From NCBI RefSeq assembly GCF_020640915.1, contig NZ_JADWDC010000026.1, positions 1 to 59,296 on the forward strand: 59,296 nucleotides of DNA, written 5' to 3'. Position 1 is the stretch's first letter. Each line of letters starts with the position of its first letter. This document shows positions 24,516-34,272 of this stretch, in pieces. This stretch comes from Waterburya agarophytonicola KI4 (GTDB lineage: Bacteria; Cyanobacteriota; Cyanobacteriia; Cyanobacteriales; Xenococcaceae). The notes beneath the pieces were generated by a model. The model saw nothing but the letters and a program-made list of their open reading frames with translations, made no database searches and was not told the origin of the DNA. The translations under genes and the position numbers were made by a program.

Positions 24516-26561
24516 ATGCACTATACAAAACCGAGGTTGCAAAGCTTTCAGTTTGACCGAGTTAAAAAAGTCCTCAAATATAGCTTTCTAACAGGCTTTA
24601 TTGCCAGTATCACAATCTACTTCGCATCCTCTTGGGGTGTAAATGTAATATCTTCCTATATTAATCCAGCCTACTATACAGAGATTCCCTTCGGCTATCA
24701 TTCCCATTGGATACAGCCTTGGAGAGCCTATATGGAAACTATTCCCGCACAAAAGTTTATCGATGGTATTGGTGTAGTTTTTAATATTAATCTTGAAAAA
24801 ACTAATGTCAACCCAGATTTAGTGGCAGAAATGGTTGCTCGTCATGGGGTCAGACAAGCTCGCGTGGAAATCAATTGGAACTATATTAATTATGACGACG
24901 AAACCAAAATTGATAATACCCAAGAAATTACGCCAAAATTATTAGCTCTTCAAAAGCATAATATTCGTCCTTTAATTTTGCTTAATGCTAATCAAGGTGC
25001 GCCTTGTCCAATGAAGACATTTCGCAAAACCCTATCTAGAAATGCTGATGTGGGGGATCTAGAAATTAGACTAGACAATATCGACGGTATTGTACCTAAC
25101 TACAGCGGTTTATCCCACGTTCTTGATAAACCTTGGGCTGCCGAGATTTTAATTACTCAAGTAAATGGAAATTGGATCACTTTATCCAAACCAATACCTG
25201 AATTCATTAATGTTGGTACACCAATAGATATTGCCACACTGAAGTACCGTCCTTTTGCTGACCCAGAAAGTGCAGACTATCGAAAAACTATAGCTGGATG
25301 GCAAAAATATGTAGCGACAGTAACTCAGTTTGTCACAGAAACTTTGGGAACAACTAACAGCAAAGATAAAGGTTTTGACCTAGAGATCTGGAATGAGCTT
25401 TCTTTTGCATCAAATTTTCTCTACATCAATGAATACTATGAAGAAGAGATCTATAAATATAAAAAGAATGATATTTGGCAAAGTATAGTGGTTGATACCG
25501 TCAAATATATTGAAAGACATCCTCAAGACTTTTCAGGGGTAGAGGTAAGCAATGGTTTTTCTAACACAACTCCTTGGCCCGCATCTTCACAGATGCCATC
25601 TCGCATCAAAGCTATCAATAAACATCCCTATAGAAGTCGTGTAGAATTTCCCGAACAAGAATATCAGGGTAGCCAAGCTTTAGATGCTTTAGGTAACGAA
25701 ACTAATTTTACTCCCACTTATTCAATTTGGTTTCCTGAATACTTTGCTACTTTTTTGCAGACAGAAACCATCCTTAGAGATATGTCTCCATTTCCTGTTG
25801 AATTTGGAGGAGCAACTCATGGACGCAACGCTAGAGTGGTAGATGGTAAGGTATTACCCACGACTATTTGGATGACTGAGGTTAATATTCATCCAGAAGA
25901 AGATGATTCTAATGTAGATCAGACTAAAGCTTTAGTACTAAAGGCAAAGGCAGCAATGCGTTACTTTTGTTTTTATCTTAACAAAGGGACAGAAAGAGTA
26001 TATCTCTATAATGTGCTGGGTGACAGCGATAACAGGGGATATGGAGTGGTACAGGCTAATTTTACTCAATATGCTACTCAGGGTAGCGAAAATTATCCCC
26101 AATCCGATCAAAAATATGTATCTCCAACTTTGTTAACTACTAGCCGTATAGTAGAGCAAATGAAAGATGATCTTGATCCAAATCTGATCGATCTTAAAGA
26201 GTTGGAAGTCGTTTCAATCAAAGAAAAACATAACAATTATCAATTTAAAGGAGATGGTTCAATGAAGCATCCCAATCTTTATAACCGAGAGGTATTTACT
26301 TTTCTTCCTTATCAAGTCAACGCTAATAAATTTGTCATTCCTTATTATGTAATGACCAGAGATATTGCAGAAGACTTAATTGCAGAAAACTATACAGTGA
26401 GTATTAGAGGATTTGATTCAAAAGAACTAAAAGTTAAAATATACGATCCTTTCCAAGATGAATATTTGTCAGATGTTTCTACTAAACAGAAAGGTGATTT
26501 GGCGGTTATGAATCTAGAAACAAAAGATTATCCTCGCCTACTCATAGTTGAGACAAAATAA
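24516..26561 (+). CDS. Membrane-anchored clan GH-A-like glycoside hydrolase
   Basis: A 681-residue protein with an N-terminal signal anchor (about residues 22-42) and a large extracytoplasmic part. A TIM-barrel-like hydrolase domain shows the acid/base candidate E294 in LEIWNELSF and the nucleophile candidate E455 in TIWMTEVNIHP. The spacing and the W-N-E / T-E pattern resemble GH39-like families, though I cannot fix the family. An insertion of about 100 residues separates the first strands from WQKYVATVTQF. The C-terminal 130 residues look beta-rich. I chose the ATG at 24516; a TTG at 24480 in frame adds 12 residues. It lies beside the polysaccharide operon, converging with its last gene, and probably acts on the exported polymer. 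Confidence 0.8.
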   Translation: MHYTKPRLQSFQFDRVKKVLKYSFLTGFIASITIYFASSWGVNVISSYINPAYYTEIPFGYHSHWIQPWRAYMETIPAQKFIDGIGVVFNINLEKTNVNPDLVAEMVARHGVRQARVEINWNYINYDDETKIDNTQEITPKLLALQKHNIRPLILLNANQGAPCPMKTFRKTLSRNADVGDLEIRLDNIDGIVPNYSGLSHVLDKPWAAEILITQVNGNWITLSKPIPEFINVGTPIDIATLKYRPFADPESADYRKTIAGWQKYVATVTQFVTETLGTTNSKDKGFDLEIWNELSFASNFLYINEYYEEEIYKYKKNDIWQSIVVDTVKYIERHPQDFSGVEVSNGFSNTTPWPASSQMPSRIKAINKHPYRSRVEFPEQEYQGSQALDALGNETNFTPTYSIWFPEYFATFLQTETILRDMSPFPVEFGGATHGRNARVVDGKVLPTTIWMTEVNIHPEEDDSNVDQTKALVLKAKAAMRYFCFYLNKGTERVYLYNVLGDSDNRGYGVVQANFTQYATQGSENYPQSDQKYVSPTLLTTSRIVEQMKDDLDPNLIDLKELEVVSIKEKHNNYQFKGDGSMKHPNLYNREVFTFLPYQVNANKFVIPYYVMTRDIAEDLIAENYTVSIRGFDSKELKVKIYDPFQDEYLSDVSTKQKGDLAVMNLETKDYPRLLIVETK

Positions 26562-26592
26562 ATAAGGGAATTATAATAATTTGAAAAATAAG

Positions 26593-27309
26593 TTACTTAA
26601 TTCCTAATAGAGCTATATGAGAAGCTGTTCTATATAAATTAATCTTGCTTTGCTTTGTACTCAATAAATGAGTTGTTTGACATTCTTGTTCAATTTGTTC
26701 ATAGTTATCGAATACAGTGTAAGGATAGGACAAACCATCTCCTTTAGAAATAGTAAATCCTCTTCCTTTGGTTTTGATTAAGTGAGCGAGTTTCCACAGA
26801 CCAAGACTATGTAGGAAATACTTGGTTAGACGAATTAAAGGAGAACCATGAGCCAGATGGTTGTTATCTGAAATAAAAATAGATTTTTTGGCTACTCTTA
26901 GCATTTCTGATACAGCTATTTCTGGTTTTTTGATATGATGCAATACTCCAAATTCGCAAACTAAATCAAATTCATTATCTTGGAAAGATAAATTAGTCGC
27001 ATCTCCAGGAATTAATTCATCTTTACTAATGCCTTGGGTGTAGGCAATATCTCTCAATTCAGCGACGGGTTCTATCCCCAAAATTTCAATTGCAGGGCGG
27101 TGTTTTTTAATATATTTAATAGTTCTCCCTGTCCCAGAACCAACATCTAAAATTGATTTAACTTCTAAATAATCTAAGGTAGAAAGCATAAATGATAAAG
27201 CGAAGAAATGTTCATCATTTTGGTTGACGTGAGCCTTTTCATATTCTTGAGCAGTTTGAGCGTAATATTCTCGTTGAATTTGAGCTTCTTGATTAATTAA
27301 ATCTGCCAT
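26593..27309 (-). CDS. Class I SAM-dependent methyltransferase (Methyltransf_11 type)
   Basis: A 238-residue cytosolic methyltransferase. Motif I ILDVGSGTGRTIKYIKK near residue 56 binds SAM, and the post-I strand ends at ILGIEPV. Motif II appears as FDLVCEFGVLHHIKKPEIAVSEMLRV. The acceptor is unknown. It is the last gene of the leftward polysaccharide cluster, but a 333-bp gap upstream may mean that it has its own promoter. O-methylation of a sugar in the polymer is a reasonable but unproven role. Its stop lies only 31 bp from that of the convergent hydrolase. Confidence 0.85.
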   Translation of the reverse strand: MADLINQEAQIQREYYAQTAQEYEKAHVNQNDEHFFALSFMLSTLDYLEVKSILDVGSGTGRTIKYIKKHRPAIEILGIEPVAELRDIAYTQGISKDELIPGDATNLSFQDNEFDLVCEFGVLHHIKKPEIAVSEMLRVAKKSIFISDNNHLAHGSPLIRLTKYFLHSLGLWKLAHLIKTKGRGFTISKGDGLSYPYTVFDNYEQIEQECQTTHLLSTKQSKINLYRTASHIALLGIK

Positions 27310-27642
27310 GGAAATATTGCTCCTAAATTTTATTGATTTAGCTTATTGAATAGGTTACATCAATTAAATGTTTACCTGAATATAATTCAGATAAATGTAT
27401 AACTAGCCACAATAAAATTGTTATCAACATGGCTCTTGTAACTCAATTTGAGCTTACTGATAATACATTAAAATTCTAGCAATACCTCTTAACAGAAAAG
27501 GTAATTAAAAAGTAACCTACTTGAATCTTGAATGTGTCCGCAGTTGAGATAAACTATCTCTTTCAGAATCGAACAATAAATTGTACTAAATAAATGGAGA
27601 GGTTAATAGCTAAAAACATTTCATTTGTTTAGTCTAATGATA
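27310..27642. other. Intergenic region between the two methyltransferase genes
   Basis: A 333-bp AT-rich gap in which I see no gene, clear hairpin or consensus promoter. Its length breaks the otherwise tight spacing of the polysaccharide operon, so a transcript boundary may lie here. Confidence 0.4.
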
Positions 27643-28392
27643 TTAAACTTTGATTCCAGTTAAATACATCGACTCATGGCTATGTTTTGCAGGGTCTTGA
27701 TCGCCGAGTAAACCTTTACCATAGGTAACTTCCTTAATATTACTAAATCCAGCCTCCTTCATCAAAACAGTTAGCAATTCTGCATCGTACATAAATTTAT
27801 GTCCCCATGCATAAATTAGTAAATTTTCTGCTAATATGCGATTGTGAACTTTTTCACTTTCAGGAAAGTTGGGTTGATGATAAAGAGCTAAATTAGGAAC
27901 GCTTACACGAATACATCCACCTGTTTTCAAATAAGCATAGCAATTTTTTAGAGCTGTGATGACTAGTGTTGAAGGAATATGTTCTAAAACATGACTTATT
28001 ACAATTCCCTCAGCTACATTTGACAGATTTTTATCGTAATAAGTGACATTGAGCAGCAAATCGTAGTCTAATTTTCCTAAAGCAAACTTTAGGATTGAAT
28101 TACCAATCAGCAAGTCTGTATCGACACAATTTGAATCTTCGCTCTTACTTCCCTGACAACCAATATTGAGAACTATTGGCTTATCTTGCAATGCTGAAAT
28201 CTTTTTTTTGTTGTAGCCTAAACGCTGTATCAGTATCGTTGCATTTAAACCTAACCATGTTCTTAGGGACGATACAATAGAGAGCAATCCTGGATCGGGA
28301 TAAATCTTGTCTGATATCTCGTTAAATTCTTCCAATAATCCCTTTGTTTGCGATTTTTTTGAGTCTACATTTTGCATTTCTAAGTTGTTCAT
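27643..28392 (-). CDS. Methyltransferase-like protein in the polysaccharide cluster
   Basis: A 249-residue protein with a methyltransferase-like Rossmann pattern. VLNIGCQGSK takes the place of motif I (normally D/E-x-G-x-G-x-G), so the glycine loop is altered. It is followed by CVDTDL and a typical post-motif GIVISHVLEHIPSTLVITALKNCYAYLKTGGCIRVSVPNL. The H-V-L-E-H-I block is common in SAM methyltransferases of glycan loci. The altered loop leaves activity uncertain. It lies 112 bp downstream of a GT4 gene on the same strand. Confidence 0.7.
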   Translation of the reverse strand: MNNLEMQNVDSKKSQTKGLLEEFNEISDKIYPDPGLLSIVSSLRTWLGLNATILIQRLGYNKKKISALQDKPIVLNIGCQGSKSEDSNCVDTDLLIGNSILKFALGKLDYDLLLNVTYYDKNLSNVAEGIVISHVLEHIPSTLVITALKNCYAYLKTGGCIRVSVPNLALYHQPNFPESEKVHNRILAENLLIYAWGHKFMYDAELLTVLMKEAGFSNIKEVTYGKGLLGDQDPAKHSHESMYLTGIKV

Positions 28393-28504
28393 GCTAATTG
28401 ACTGTTTATAGAAAAAGGTTTATATGCTGGATTCAACTTAAACGAAAACATACAGTACTAGTGAGTTTTCAAGGTAAGCAAAAAGTAACCTTAAAAACTA
28501 GAGT

Positions 28505-29650
28505 CTAGAACCTTAAAGCAGTTTGTAAAAGCCGATCTACCTGCTGCTGATTTCTTTCTAAGGTAAAGCGATCGCTTGCCAATTTTTGTCCTGATGCAGC
28601 TATCTTGGCGGTATTTTCTGGATCTTGCTGACACTGGTTGATAGTTTTTGCTAGTGCTAGATAGTCTCCCGAAGGGAAAAGCCAACCCATTTTGCCTTCT
28701 TCTACTAATTCCATTGTTCCTCCGTTTTTACTGGCGACTAAAGGTTTACCAGACAACATTGTTTCTACCAAAACTCTAGAAGCTGGCTCTGGTGCAGTGG
28801 AAGTATGTGCGATTAGATCGCAGCCTGTCATTAGACGGGGTACATCGCGACGAAAACCCAAGAATCTAACTCGTGAGGTTAAATTTAACTCTTTTACCTG
28901 TTGTTTTAGCCGTGCTGCATATTCTTCCTCACCAAACAGTGCATCTCCGACAAAAACAGCCACAACATTGTCGGGACATTGGGTTAAGGCTTTCAACAAT
29001 ACATCTTGACCTTTCCAGGGGGACAATCGACAAAAATGTCCCACGATAAATTTATCATCAAAACCCAGCTCTTGTCTTACGGCATCTCTTTGGGATTCAT
29101 AGCCTTGAAATTGGCTGGCTTCAAAACCGTTATAGATCACTTCGACTAACTCGGCTTTTCCTCCTGCTTCAATAAAAGCCTCTCGTGCTGCTTGGGATAC
29201 TGCGATAATCTTGTTGGCAAAGCGGTTAGCTAGGATAACGATAAGGCGGCGGTTGGTTGTGCTGAAATGTTCGGGAGTCAGAATATCGTGGAGATGATAA
29301 ACAAAAGGGCGATCGCTCAAAGCACTAGCCAAAGCTCCAATTACCATTGCTTTGGGAGTATTGGCATAAATCAAATCATAGTCACGGCTTAATTTAACTA
29401 TTTTTAACAGCAGGGGAATGAATTTACCCAAGCTGCTGACTCCCTGAAGTAAACTACTTTCTCTTTTTACTTCAATGGGTTTACTAGCCAAAACAGTTAC
29501 AGGAGTATTTTGTTTGGTTAGTAATTCTTGAAATGGGCCATCTTCAAACAAGCCTACTAAACATTGTTGTTTGTATGGTTTTACTAAATCTAATAAAACT
29601 CTTTCTGCTCCTGCAAGTTTACCAGTTTGATCTAAAAATAATACTTTCAT
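28505..29650 (-). CDS. Glycosyltransferase family 4 (GT-B)
   Basis: A 381-residue GT-B enzyme. The N-terminus MKVLFLDQTGKLAGAERVLLDL has the usual GGAE-like loop. The donor domain has VGHFCRLSPWKGQDVLLKAL and, for the EX7E region, EPASRVLVETMLSGKPLVAS. The frame stays open upstream to 29758, but the ATG at 29650 fits the family and avoids overlap with the preceding GT2 gene. It is probably one of the enzymes that build the repeat unit at the cytosolic face of the membrane. Sugar specificity is unknown. Confidence 0.87.
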   Translation of the reverse strand: MKVLFLDQTGKLAGAERVLLDLVKPYKQQCLVGLFEDGPFQELLTKQNTPVTVLASKPIEVKRESSLLQGVSSLGKFIPLLLKIVKLSRDYDLIYANTPKAMVIGALASALSDRPFVYHLHDILTPEHFSTTNRRLIVILANRFANKIIAVSQAAREAFIEAGGKAELVEVIYNGFEASQFQGYESQRDAVRQELGFDDKFIVGHFCRLSPWKGQDVLLKALTQCPDNVVAVFVGDALFGEEEYAARLKQQVKELNLTSRVRFLGFRRDVPRLMTGCDLIAHTSTAPEPASRVLVETMLSGKPLVASKNGGTMELVEEGKMGWLFPSGDYLALAKTINQCQQDPENTAKIAASGQKLASDRFTLERNQQQVDRLLQTALRF

Positions 29651-29711
29651 TTTGATATGTATATTTATTGTTTTCAATTTGATTGATTGTAAACAGAACA
29701 AAAAAATAAAC

Positions 29712-30539
29712 TTACATGGTTTTTTGCAAAACTTTGTCATGCAAAGGCATAATGCCAAATTCTTGCTTGATATCTTCGGATAATTTTTGGGATTTAATTC
29801 TTTTATAAAAGTCCCCTACAATGAATTTAGCCTGCTCTTTTACAGGGCGATCGCTTTGCGTAAAAAAGCTTTTCTGTAGCCAAATATTTTCTTGATTGTC
29901 GGTCATATAAATTGAACCAGGAAAAGGCAGAGGATCTAGGGGCGTTCCTTTTTCCGCTAAATATTTACCAAACATTTGGTGACGTTGATAATCTCTGGTG
30001 ATAGCGTCAAATTCAATCCATTGGGGAAATACTAAATCGAATCGAAAAATGTAGCTCGTTCCGCATTTTTGATTAAATTTTTGCTGTCGTAAAAAGATTG
30101 TATTTTTACCTTCTTCGTATTCATAACCCTGGTCACAATACCAACCATTGCTATCAGAATCTTGCTGTCGCACAAATTCTACTATACGGTTACTAATACA
30201 GTCATCCGCATCGACAAACATAATATGAGAAGGATTAAAATTCTTGGCTTCTGCCAAACCAAGCCACATTTTACGTCCTTTATCAACACATTGATTGTGA
30301 TTTTCTGAGCGCACAAAATTCTTTTTATTCCAGTAGGGAATAGGAAAATCAACCTGTAAATAACTGACGCAAGGATGAATAAAATCAATCTCTGGCTTTT
30401 CGTGACATACACAAATAACTTTGAAGTTTTGGTTGGTTTGCTGACATATCGAACGTAGGGTGCGTTCAAATAGCTTACAAACTTGTGACCAAGAGTTAGA
30501 TACCTGCGCGCTTTTAATTGGGACAATAAAGACAAACAT
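29712..30539 (-). CDS. Glycosyltransferase family 2-like (GT-A)
   Basis: A 275-residue protein with a GT-A start (FVFIVPIKSA, then LRSICQQTNQNFKVICVCHEKP) and a metal-binding DXD-like site in IMFVDADDCISNRIV. The middle has LGLAEAKNFNPSH, which positions the DXD loop. The C-terminal third is not recognisable. It probably adds one sugar of the repeat unit using a nucleotide-activated donor. It sits tightly between two GT4 genes in the operon (47 and 61 bp gaps). Confidence 0.8.
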   Translation of the reverse strand: MFVFIVPIKSAQVSNSWSQVCKLFERTLRSICQQTNQNFKVICVCHEKPEIDFIHPCVSYLQVDFPIPYWNKKNFVRSENHNQCVDKGRKMWLGLAEAKNFNPSHIMFVDADDCISNRIVEFVRQQDSDSNGWYCDQGYEYEEGKNTIFLRQQKFNQKCGTSYIFRFDLVFPQWIEFDAITRDYQRHQMFGKYLAEKGTPLDPLPFPGSIYMTDNQENIWLQKSFFTQSDRPVKEQAKFIVGDFYKRIKSQKLSEDIKQEFGIMPLHDKVLQKTM

Positions 30540-30586
30540 AAGTGGTGAGAAAAAGAAAGGGAGAAAGGAAAAATCTATGTTACGAA

Positions 30587-31738
30587 TTAGTTTTTTTGGC
30601 TAATTGGAGTTATTTCTGATTGAGTTGCTTGTATATAATCAGAATCCTTGAGATCGAGTAGTCGATGGATAAAATCGCGAAACTTGGGAGCAATTACCTT
30701 ATAGTCAAAGCTTTTAGCAGCAACTTCGACAGCGGCAGCTTTTTTGGCGTTAACTTCCTGCCAGCCTAGATTATCGAGCCATACAGCACATCGATCTAAA
30801 AACTCGCGATCGCTTGGATGTCCTTCTGGTAATGCCCATCCTCCTTGGGCTGCGTAGTCATAAAAGGCAGCAGTGGGATTCATGGCTACAGGAACACCAC
30901 AGGCCAAATATTCAGGTAGTTTGGTAGTCAGACGGTATTTGCCCATCTCACCAAACAGAGTTACAAAACCAATGTCCATGGCATTCATGGCTTCGACTAC
31001 TTCTGATTCTGGTAAACGCCCTGTAAAAACAATGCGATCGCGTAATTCCCTGGGTACAGCTTTTTCCATACGCTCTTTACCGTCGCCATCACCGACAACC
31101 AAGAAAGAAATATCTTTGCGTTTAACTCGTTGCAGAATTTCCCCTAATTCATAGCCATAGCAATAAGATTGACGTGGCACCCAAATCAAACTGCCCACCA
31201 CACCACACACCAAATGATCTTCAGAAATGCCTAGTTTTTGGCGAATTGCGCGACGCCTTTCTTGACTGTAGGGATAAAAAATGTCCGAAGCTACTGCTCC
31301 TTCTACAGTTACAGCCTTTGGTGCGCCCATTCTCATCGCTACTCCTGTTAAATAGGGAGTCCAGCCGATAAAACCCGCACTAAAACGGTAGAGCAAATGC
31401 TCATAAATCTCAAAGAGATTACCGATTAAATTGCCTTTAGTGGTGCGGAAAAAACCAGCAATAGGATCGCCTGAAGAGACTACATAGGGTTGTTTTCGGA
31501 GTAGGGAAGCCAAAATAAGGTTGGCACCACTAGCTATTCCTGTACCTTCTTGATAAACTAAATCCCAAGGCTGATTTAATACCCGTCGGATATCTTTAGC
31601 CGACTCAATTTTAGATTTGCTGCGATCTATAAAGTAGTAGGTGATATCAATATCTGCCTGAAGCCATTTAGTCAGGCGATAGATTCTACGCTCATCCTGA
31701 CTCCCTTTGCCTGATGTACCAATACAAAGAATTTTCAT
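30587..31738 (-). CDS. Glycosyltransferase family 4 (GT-B)
   Basis: A 383-residue GT-B glycosyltransferase. It begins MKILCIGTSGKGSQDERRIYRL. The linker has VVGSLIWVPRQSYCYGYELGEILQRV in place of the usual R-x-x-x-x-K-G, so the donor-phosphate contacts may differ. The later donor segments are FTGRLPESEVVEAMNAMDIGFV and LTTKLPEYLACGVPVAMNPTA, where the glutamate of LPEYLACG is conserved. It is expected to act at the cytosolic face on the lipid-linked repeat unit. Donor unknown. The gap to the sulfotransferase is 33 bp. Confidence 0.82.
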   Translation of the reverse strand: MKILCIGTSGKGSQDERRIYRLTKWLQADIDITYYFIDRSKSKIESAKDIRRVLNQPWDLVYQEGTGIASGANLILASLLRKQPYVVSSGDPIAGFFRTTKGNLIGNLFEIYEHLLYRFSAGFIGWTPYLTGVAMRMGAPKAVTVEGAVASDIFYPYSQERRRAIRQKLGISEDHLVCGVVGSLIWVPRQSYCYGYELGEILQRVKRKDISFLVVGDGDGKERMEKAVPRELRDRIVFTGRLPESEVVEAMNAMDIGFVTLFGEMGKYRLTTKLPEYLACGVPVAMNPTAAFYDYAAQGGWALPEGHPSDREFLDRCAVWLDNLGWQEVNAKKAAAVEVAAKSFDYKVIAPKFRDFIHRLLDLKDSDYIQATQSEITPISQKN

Positions 31739-31771
31739 AAAATTATCGATTTTTAAAATACTATGTTTGTT

Positions 31772-32764
31772 TTAAGCACCAAAGCGATAGCCAAAACTTT
31801 CCACATCTTCGGTGTATCTTTGCTTAACCAGGGCTAAAAGTTCGGGAGTATAAAATTCGGTATATGCCGGATATTGAGACAATTGACGCAATTGATGAGG
31901 AGTATAGCCAGCATAATCTTCTGTTAAAATATTTTCTTTAACTTCTGCTCTTTTACTACGATTTGCCCAGCCTAAGTTAGCTTCTACTCCAATTTTTTCG
32001 GCGATCGCACCAAAGTCTGTACCTAAAGTTTCGATCCGACCAAGATAGTCAAATTTGTTTTGGTTGATAAACATCGATTGGGGTTGCCAATGTCCATCAA
32101 TCTCTTTGTTTTGGTGAGTTAATAGATATTCAATAAATTCTTTAAAAGTAATGCCCCTAGAGTAATCTACAGGGAGATCTTTATCTTGATAATATGCTTC
32201 TACTACCTGTTTGCCAGGAGAGCTAGACTGCTTGATGTCTATGGGTTTAACAAATTTATTTAGATAAGCAGAAGTCAATCTGTCCCATGGATTTCTCACG
32301 ATCGCAAATTTAAAATAATCGGGGTTGTCCAACAATGCCATTGCTGTTTCTCTTTGGTGAAGATAGTTAGCAAAAAAAGACAGGTTGTGGTCTACATAAG
32401 CGTGGAATAGCTTGGGGGGAAGGTTGAGGACTTCTTGCTTATTTTCTAAGTCGCTCAACTCCACCGCAAAACGCTTAAAACTAGAACAGGCTACTTTAGG
32501 AATGGGACAGTAAACAAACTTGTACTTGTGGTTAGCAATATAGGCTTTTTCTGCCCAAGGCTCTTCTAACCACCCAGGTTTGGTTTTAAAAATTGCCTTA
32601 TCGGCGATCGCTTTAGCTGCAACGGCATAGTAGTTGATCGCCTGTCCGATTTTTCCTTCTTTCGCAAAATTGTTGGCTAAATAAGCAGGGGCTTTACTAC
32701 CAGAATCATTAAGCTGTAGCAAACCAGTAATGGCATTGATTTGAGTTGTTTTTAATATGGGCAT
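31772..32764 (-). CDS. Carbohydrate sulfotransferase (sulfotransferase family 2-like)
   Basis: A 330-residue PAPS-dependent sulfotransferase candidate. The 5'-phosphosulfate loop is FVYCPIPKVACSSFKRF, with the P-K-V-A-x-S-S form typical of Sulfotransfer_2 enzymes. The 3'-phosphate motif is FAIVRNPWDRLTSAYLNKF. Together they bind PAPS, and the acceptor is normally a sugar hydroxyl. Its place inside the Wzx/Wzy operon indicates that the polymer, or its lipid-linked repeat unit, is sulfated. It has no transmembrane segment, so it would act in the cytosol before flipping. No PAPS synthesis genes lie in the window. Confidence 0.88.
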   Translation of the reverse strand: MPILKTTQINAITGLLQLNDSGSKAPAYLANNFAKEGKIGQAINYYAVAAKAIADKAIFKTKPGWLEEPWAEKAYIANHKYKFVYCPIPKVACSSFKRFAVELSDLENKQEVLNLPPKLFHAYVDHNLSFFANYLHQRETAMALLDNPDYFKFAIVRNPWDRLTSAYLNKFVKPIDIKQSSSPGKQVVEAYYQDKDLPVDYSRGITFKEFIEYLLTHQNKEIDGHWQPQSMFINQNKFDYLGRIETLGTDFGAIAEKIGVEANLGWANRSKRAEVKENILTEDYAGYTPHQLRQLSQYPAYTEFYTPELLALVKQRYTEDVESFGYRFGA

Positions 32765-32834
32765 TAGTTTTAAAAGTAATGTTTATCTAAATAATTGAAC
32801 TTATCAAAGCTAATTTAGGGGAAACATTAAAGAA

Positions 32835-34268
32835 TCAACCTGACATGATTTTTTTCTCCCGATTAATGTATTGCTCTCCTATTTGCAGTCTCATTAGGGT
32901 TTTTTGATTTTGATGATATTGATGGGCTGCCACACCTATCCCCAGAAAAGCCCAAAAAATAATCCCTTGAACCCCTGCCAGAGGACTATTAAGGGGTAAA
33001 CGAGCGATAATGGTCATCACAACCCCTCTCGTAGCAGTGGCAAAGGCATCGTTGCTACTAGCAGATTGATAAAATAGGTTAGCAATCAGCAACAACATTC
33101 CTCCCATGTAAAAGGCTGTACCAACCCAACCCAGGTTCATCAATAAAGCTAGTAAAGTACTGTCATATTGCTTCCCACCAAGCCCATCACCAAGCCAGTT
33201 AGTCAAAGCATCACCAATCACTTCTTCATAGGTATCTTGTCTTGCACTAGCACTACCGTCATTTTCCAAACTGCTAAAACTGCTAAATCGCTCGGTAATT
33301 CCTGAAAATTGTTCTATTTGAGTCATGGGAACAATACATAGTGCGATCGCTAAAAAAACAGCAATTAGACGAATTTGAAATTTTTCTTTGAGAGAGAAAA
33401 TCAAAAACAAAAAGCCTACCGCCCATCCCAACCAGCTTGTTCTTACCATTGCCAATAAGAAAGATAAGTAGCCAGCAATCTGTGCTGGCATACTTAATTT
33501 ACTGGTGCTACACAAAAGTAATAGCAACCCCGCAGCCATAAAACCGGCAAAGGGTTCGGGAGAATTGAGGGTCGAATAAACACGACATTTTAAGGGTTCA
33601 AATCCCCCATCACAGATACTATCAATAGGAGCATTTCTCAACCAATTGACTTCCCATTGAGGTAATAATAAATATTGAATTATGCCATAAACACCAACAA
33701 TTAGGACACCATATAAAAAAACTCGTTCCAGATTGCGCTTATATTCAGGATATCTACGCCAGTTAACATAGAGATGAAAGCCAAAAATAACTGGAGTAAA
33801 CCAGTCTAAAGATGCAATGACAAGTTTTGAGGGAGAACGAGTTAGAACACCTACCAAAAGACTATAAGATAAACCCATCAAAGATAAAATAAATGGTGTT
33901 CCCAGTTTTCCTAAGCGATTTAGCTTTGGTATCTGCTTGTATAAAGTGATCGAGCAAAGAGCAGTAACCAAAAATGGAGTTAATAAAATAGGACTAGGTT
34001 CGGTATAAACCCCTCCCATGTCTGCCAAGCGACGAACAAAAGGAGTCAAAAACCACAACCACCAAGTAAAGCCAATATATAGGATTGGATAGCTATTGTA
34101 TAAGAAAAACCCCACACACAATGATGCCAGTGGAAATAGCAGGGTGACAAACCTGCCAAAAGGAGGAACAGAGCCAATTAACCCCATAAATATAAGACCA
34201 ATTATGGCAATCCAGGCGGGGGCAGGTTGTAGTTTAAAAGAGAATTTTTTGGTTGAATTAATCGCCAT
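32835..34268 (-). CDS. O-antigen/exopolysaccharide polymerase (Wzy/O-antigen ligase type)
   Basis: A 477-residue membrane protein with about ten to twelve hydrophobic segments and a large polar loop around residues 205-235 (ending near DGGFEPLKCRVYSTLNSPEPFAG). The layout is that of Wzy polymerases and WaaL ligases, which cannot be told apart reliably by sequence. Its place beside Wzx and Wzc genes favours a polymerase that joins repeat units in the periplasm. I chose the ATG at 34268, four bases after the preceding GT4 stop; a longer frame to 34334 would overlap that gene. Confidence 0.8.
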   Translation of the reverse strand: MAINSTKKFSFKLQPAPAWIAIIGLIFMGLIGSVPPFGRFVTLLFPLASLCVGFFLYNSYPILYIGFTWWLWFLTPFVRRLADMGGVYTEPSPILLTPFLVTALCSITLYKQIPKLNRLGKLGTPFILSLMGLSYSLLVGVLTRSPSKLVIASLDWFTPVIFGFHLYVNWRRYPEYKRNLERVFLYGVLIVGVYGIIQYLLLPQWEVNWLRNAPIDSICDGGFEPLKCRVYSTLNSPEPFAGFMAAGLLLLLCSTSKLSMPAQIAGYLSFLLAMVRTSWLGWAVGFLFLIFSLKEKFQIRLIAVFLAIALCIVPMTQIEQFSGITERFSSFSSLENDGSASARQDTYEEVIGDALTNWLGDGLGGKQYDSTLLALLMNLGWVGTAFYMGGMLLLIANLFYQSASSNDAFATATRGVVMTIIARLPLNSPLAGVQGIIFWAFLGIGVAAHQYHQNQKTLMRLQIGEQYINREKKIMSG

Positions 34269-34272
34269 AATT

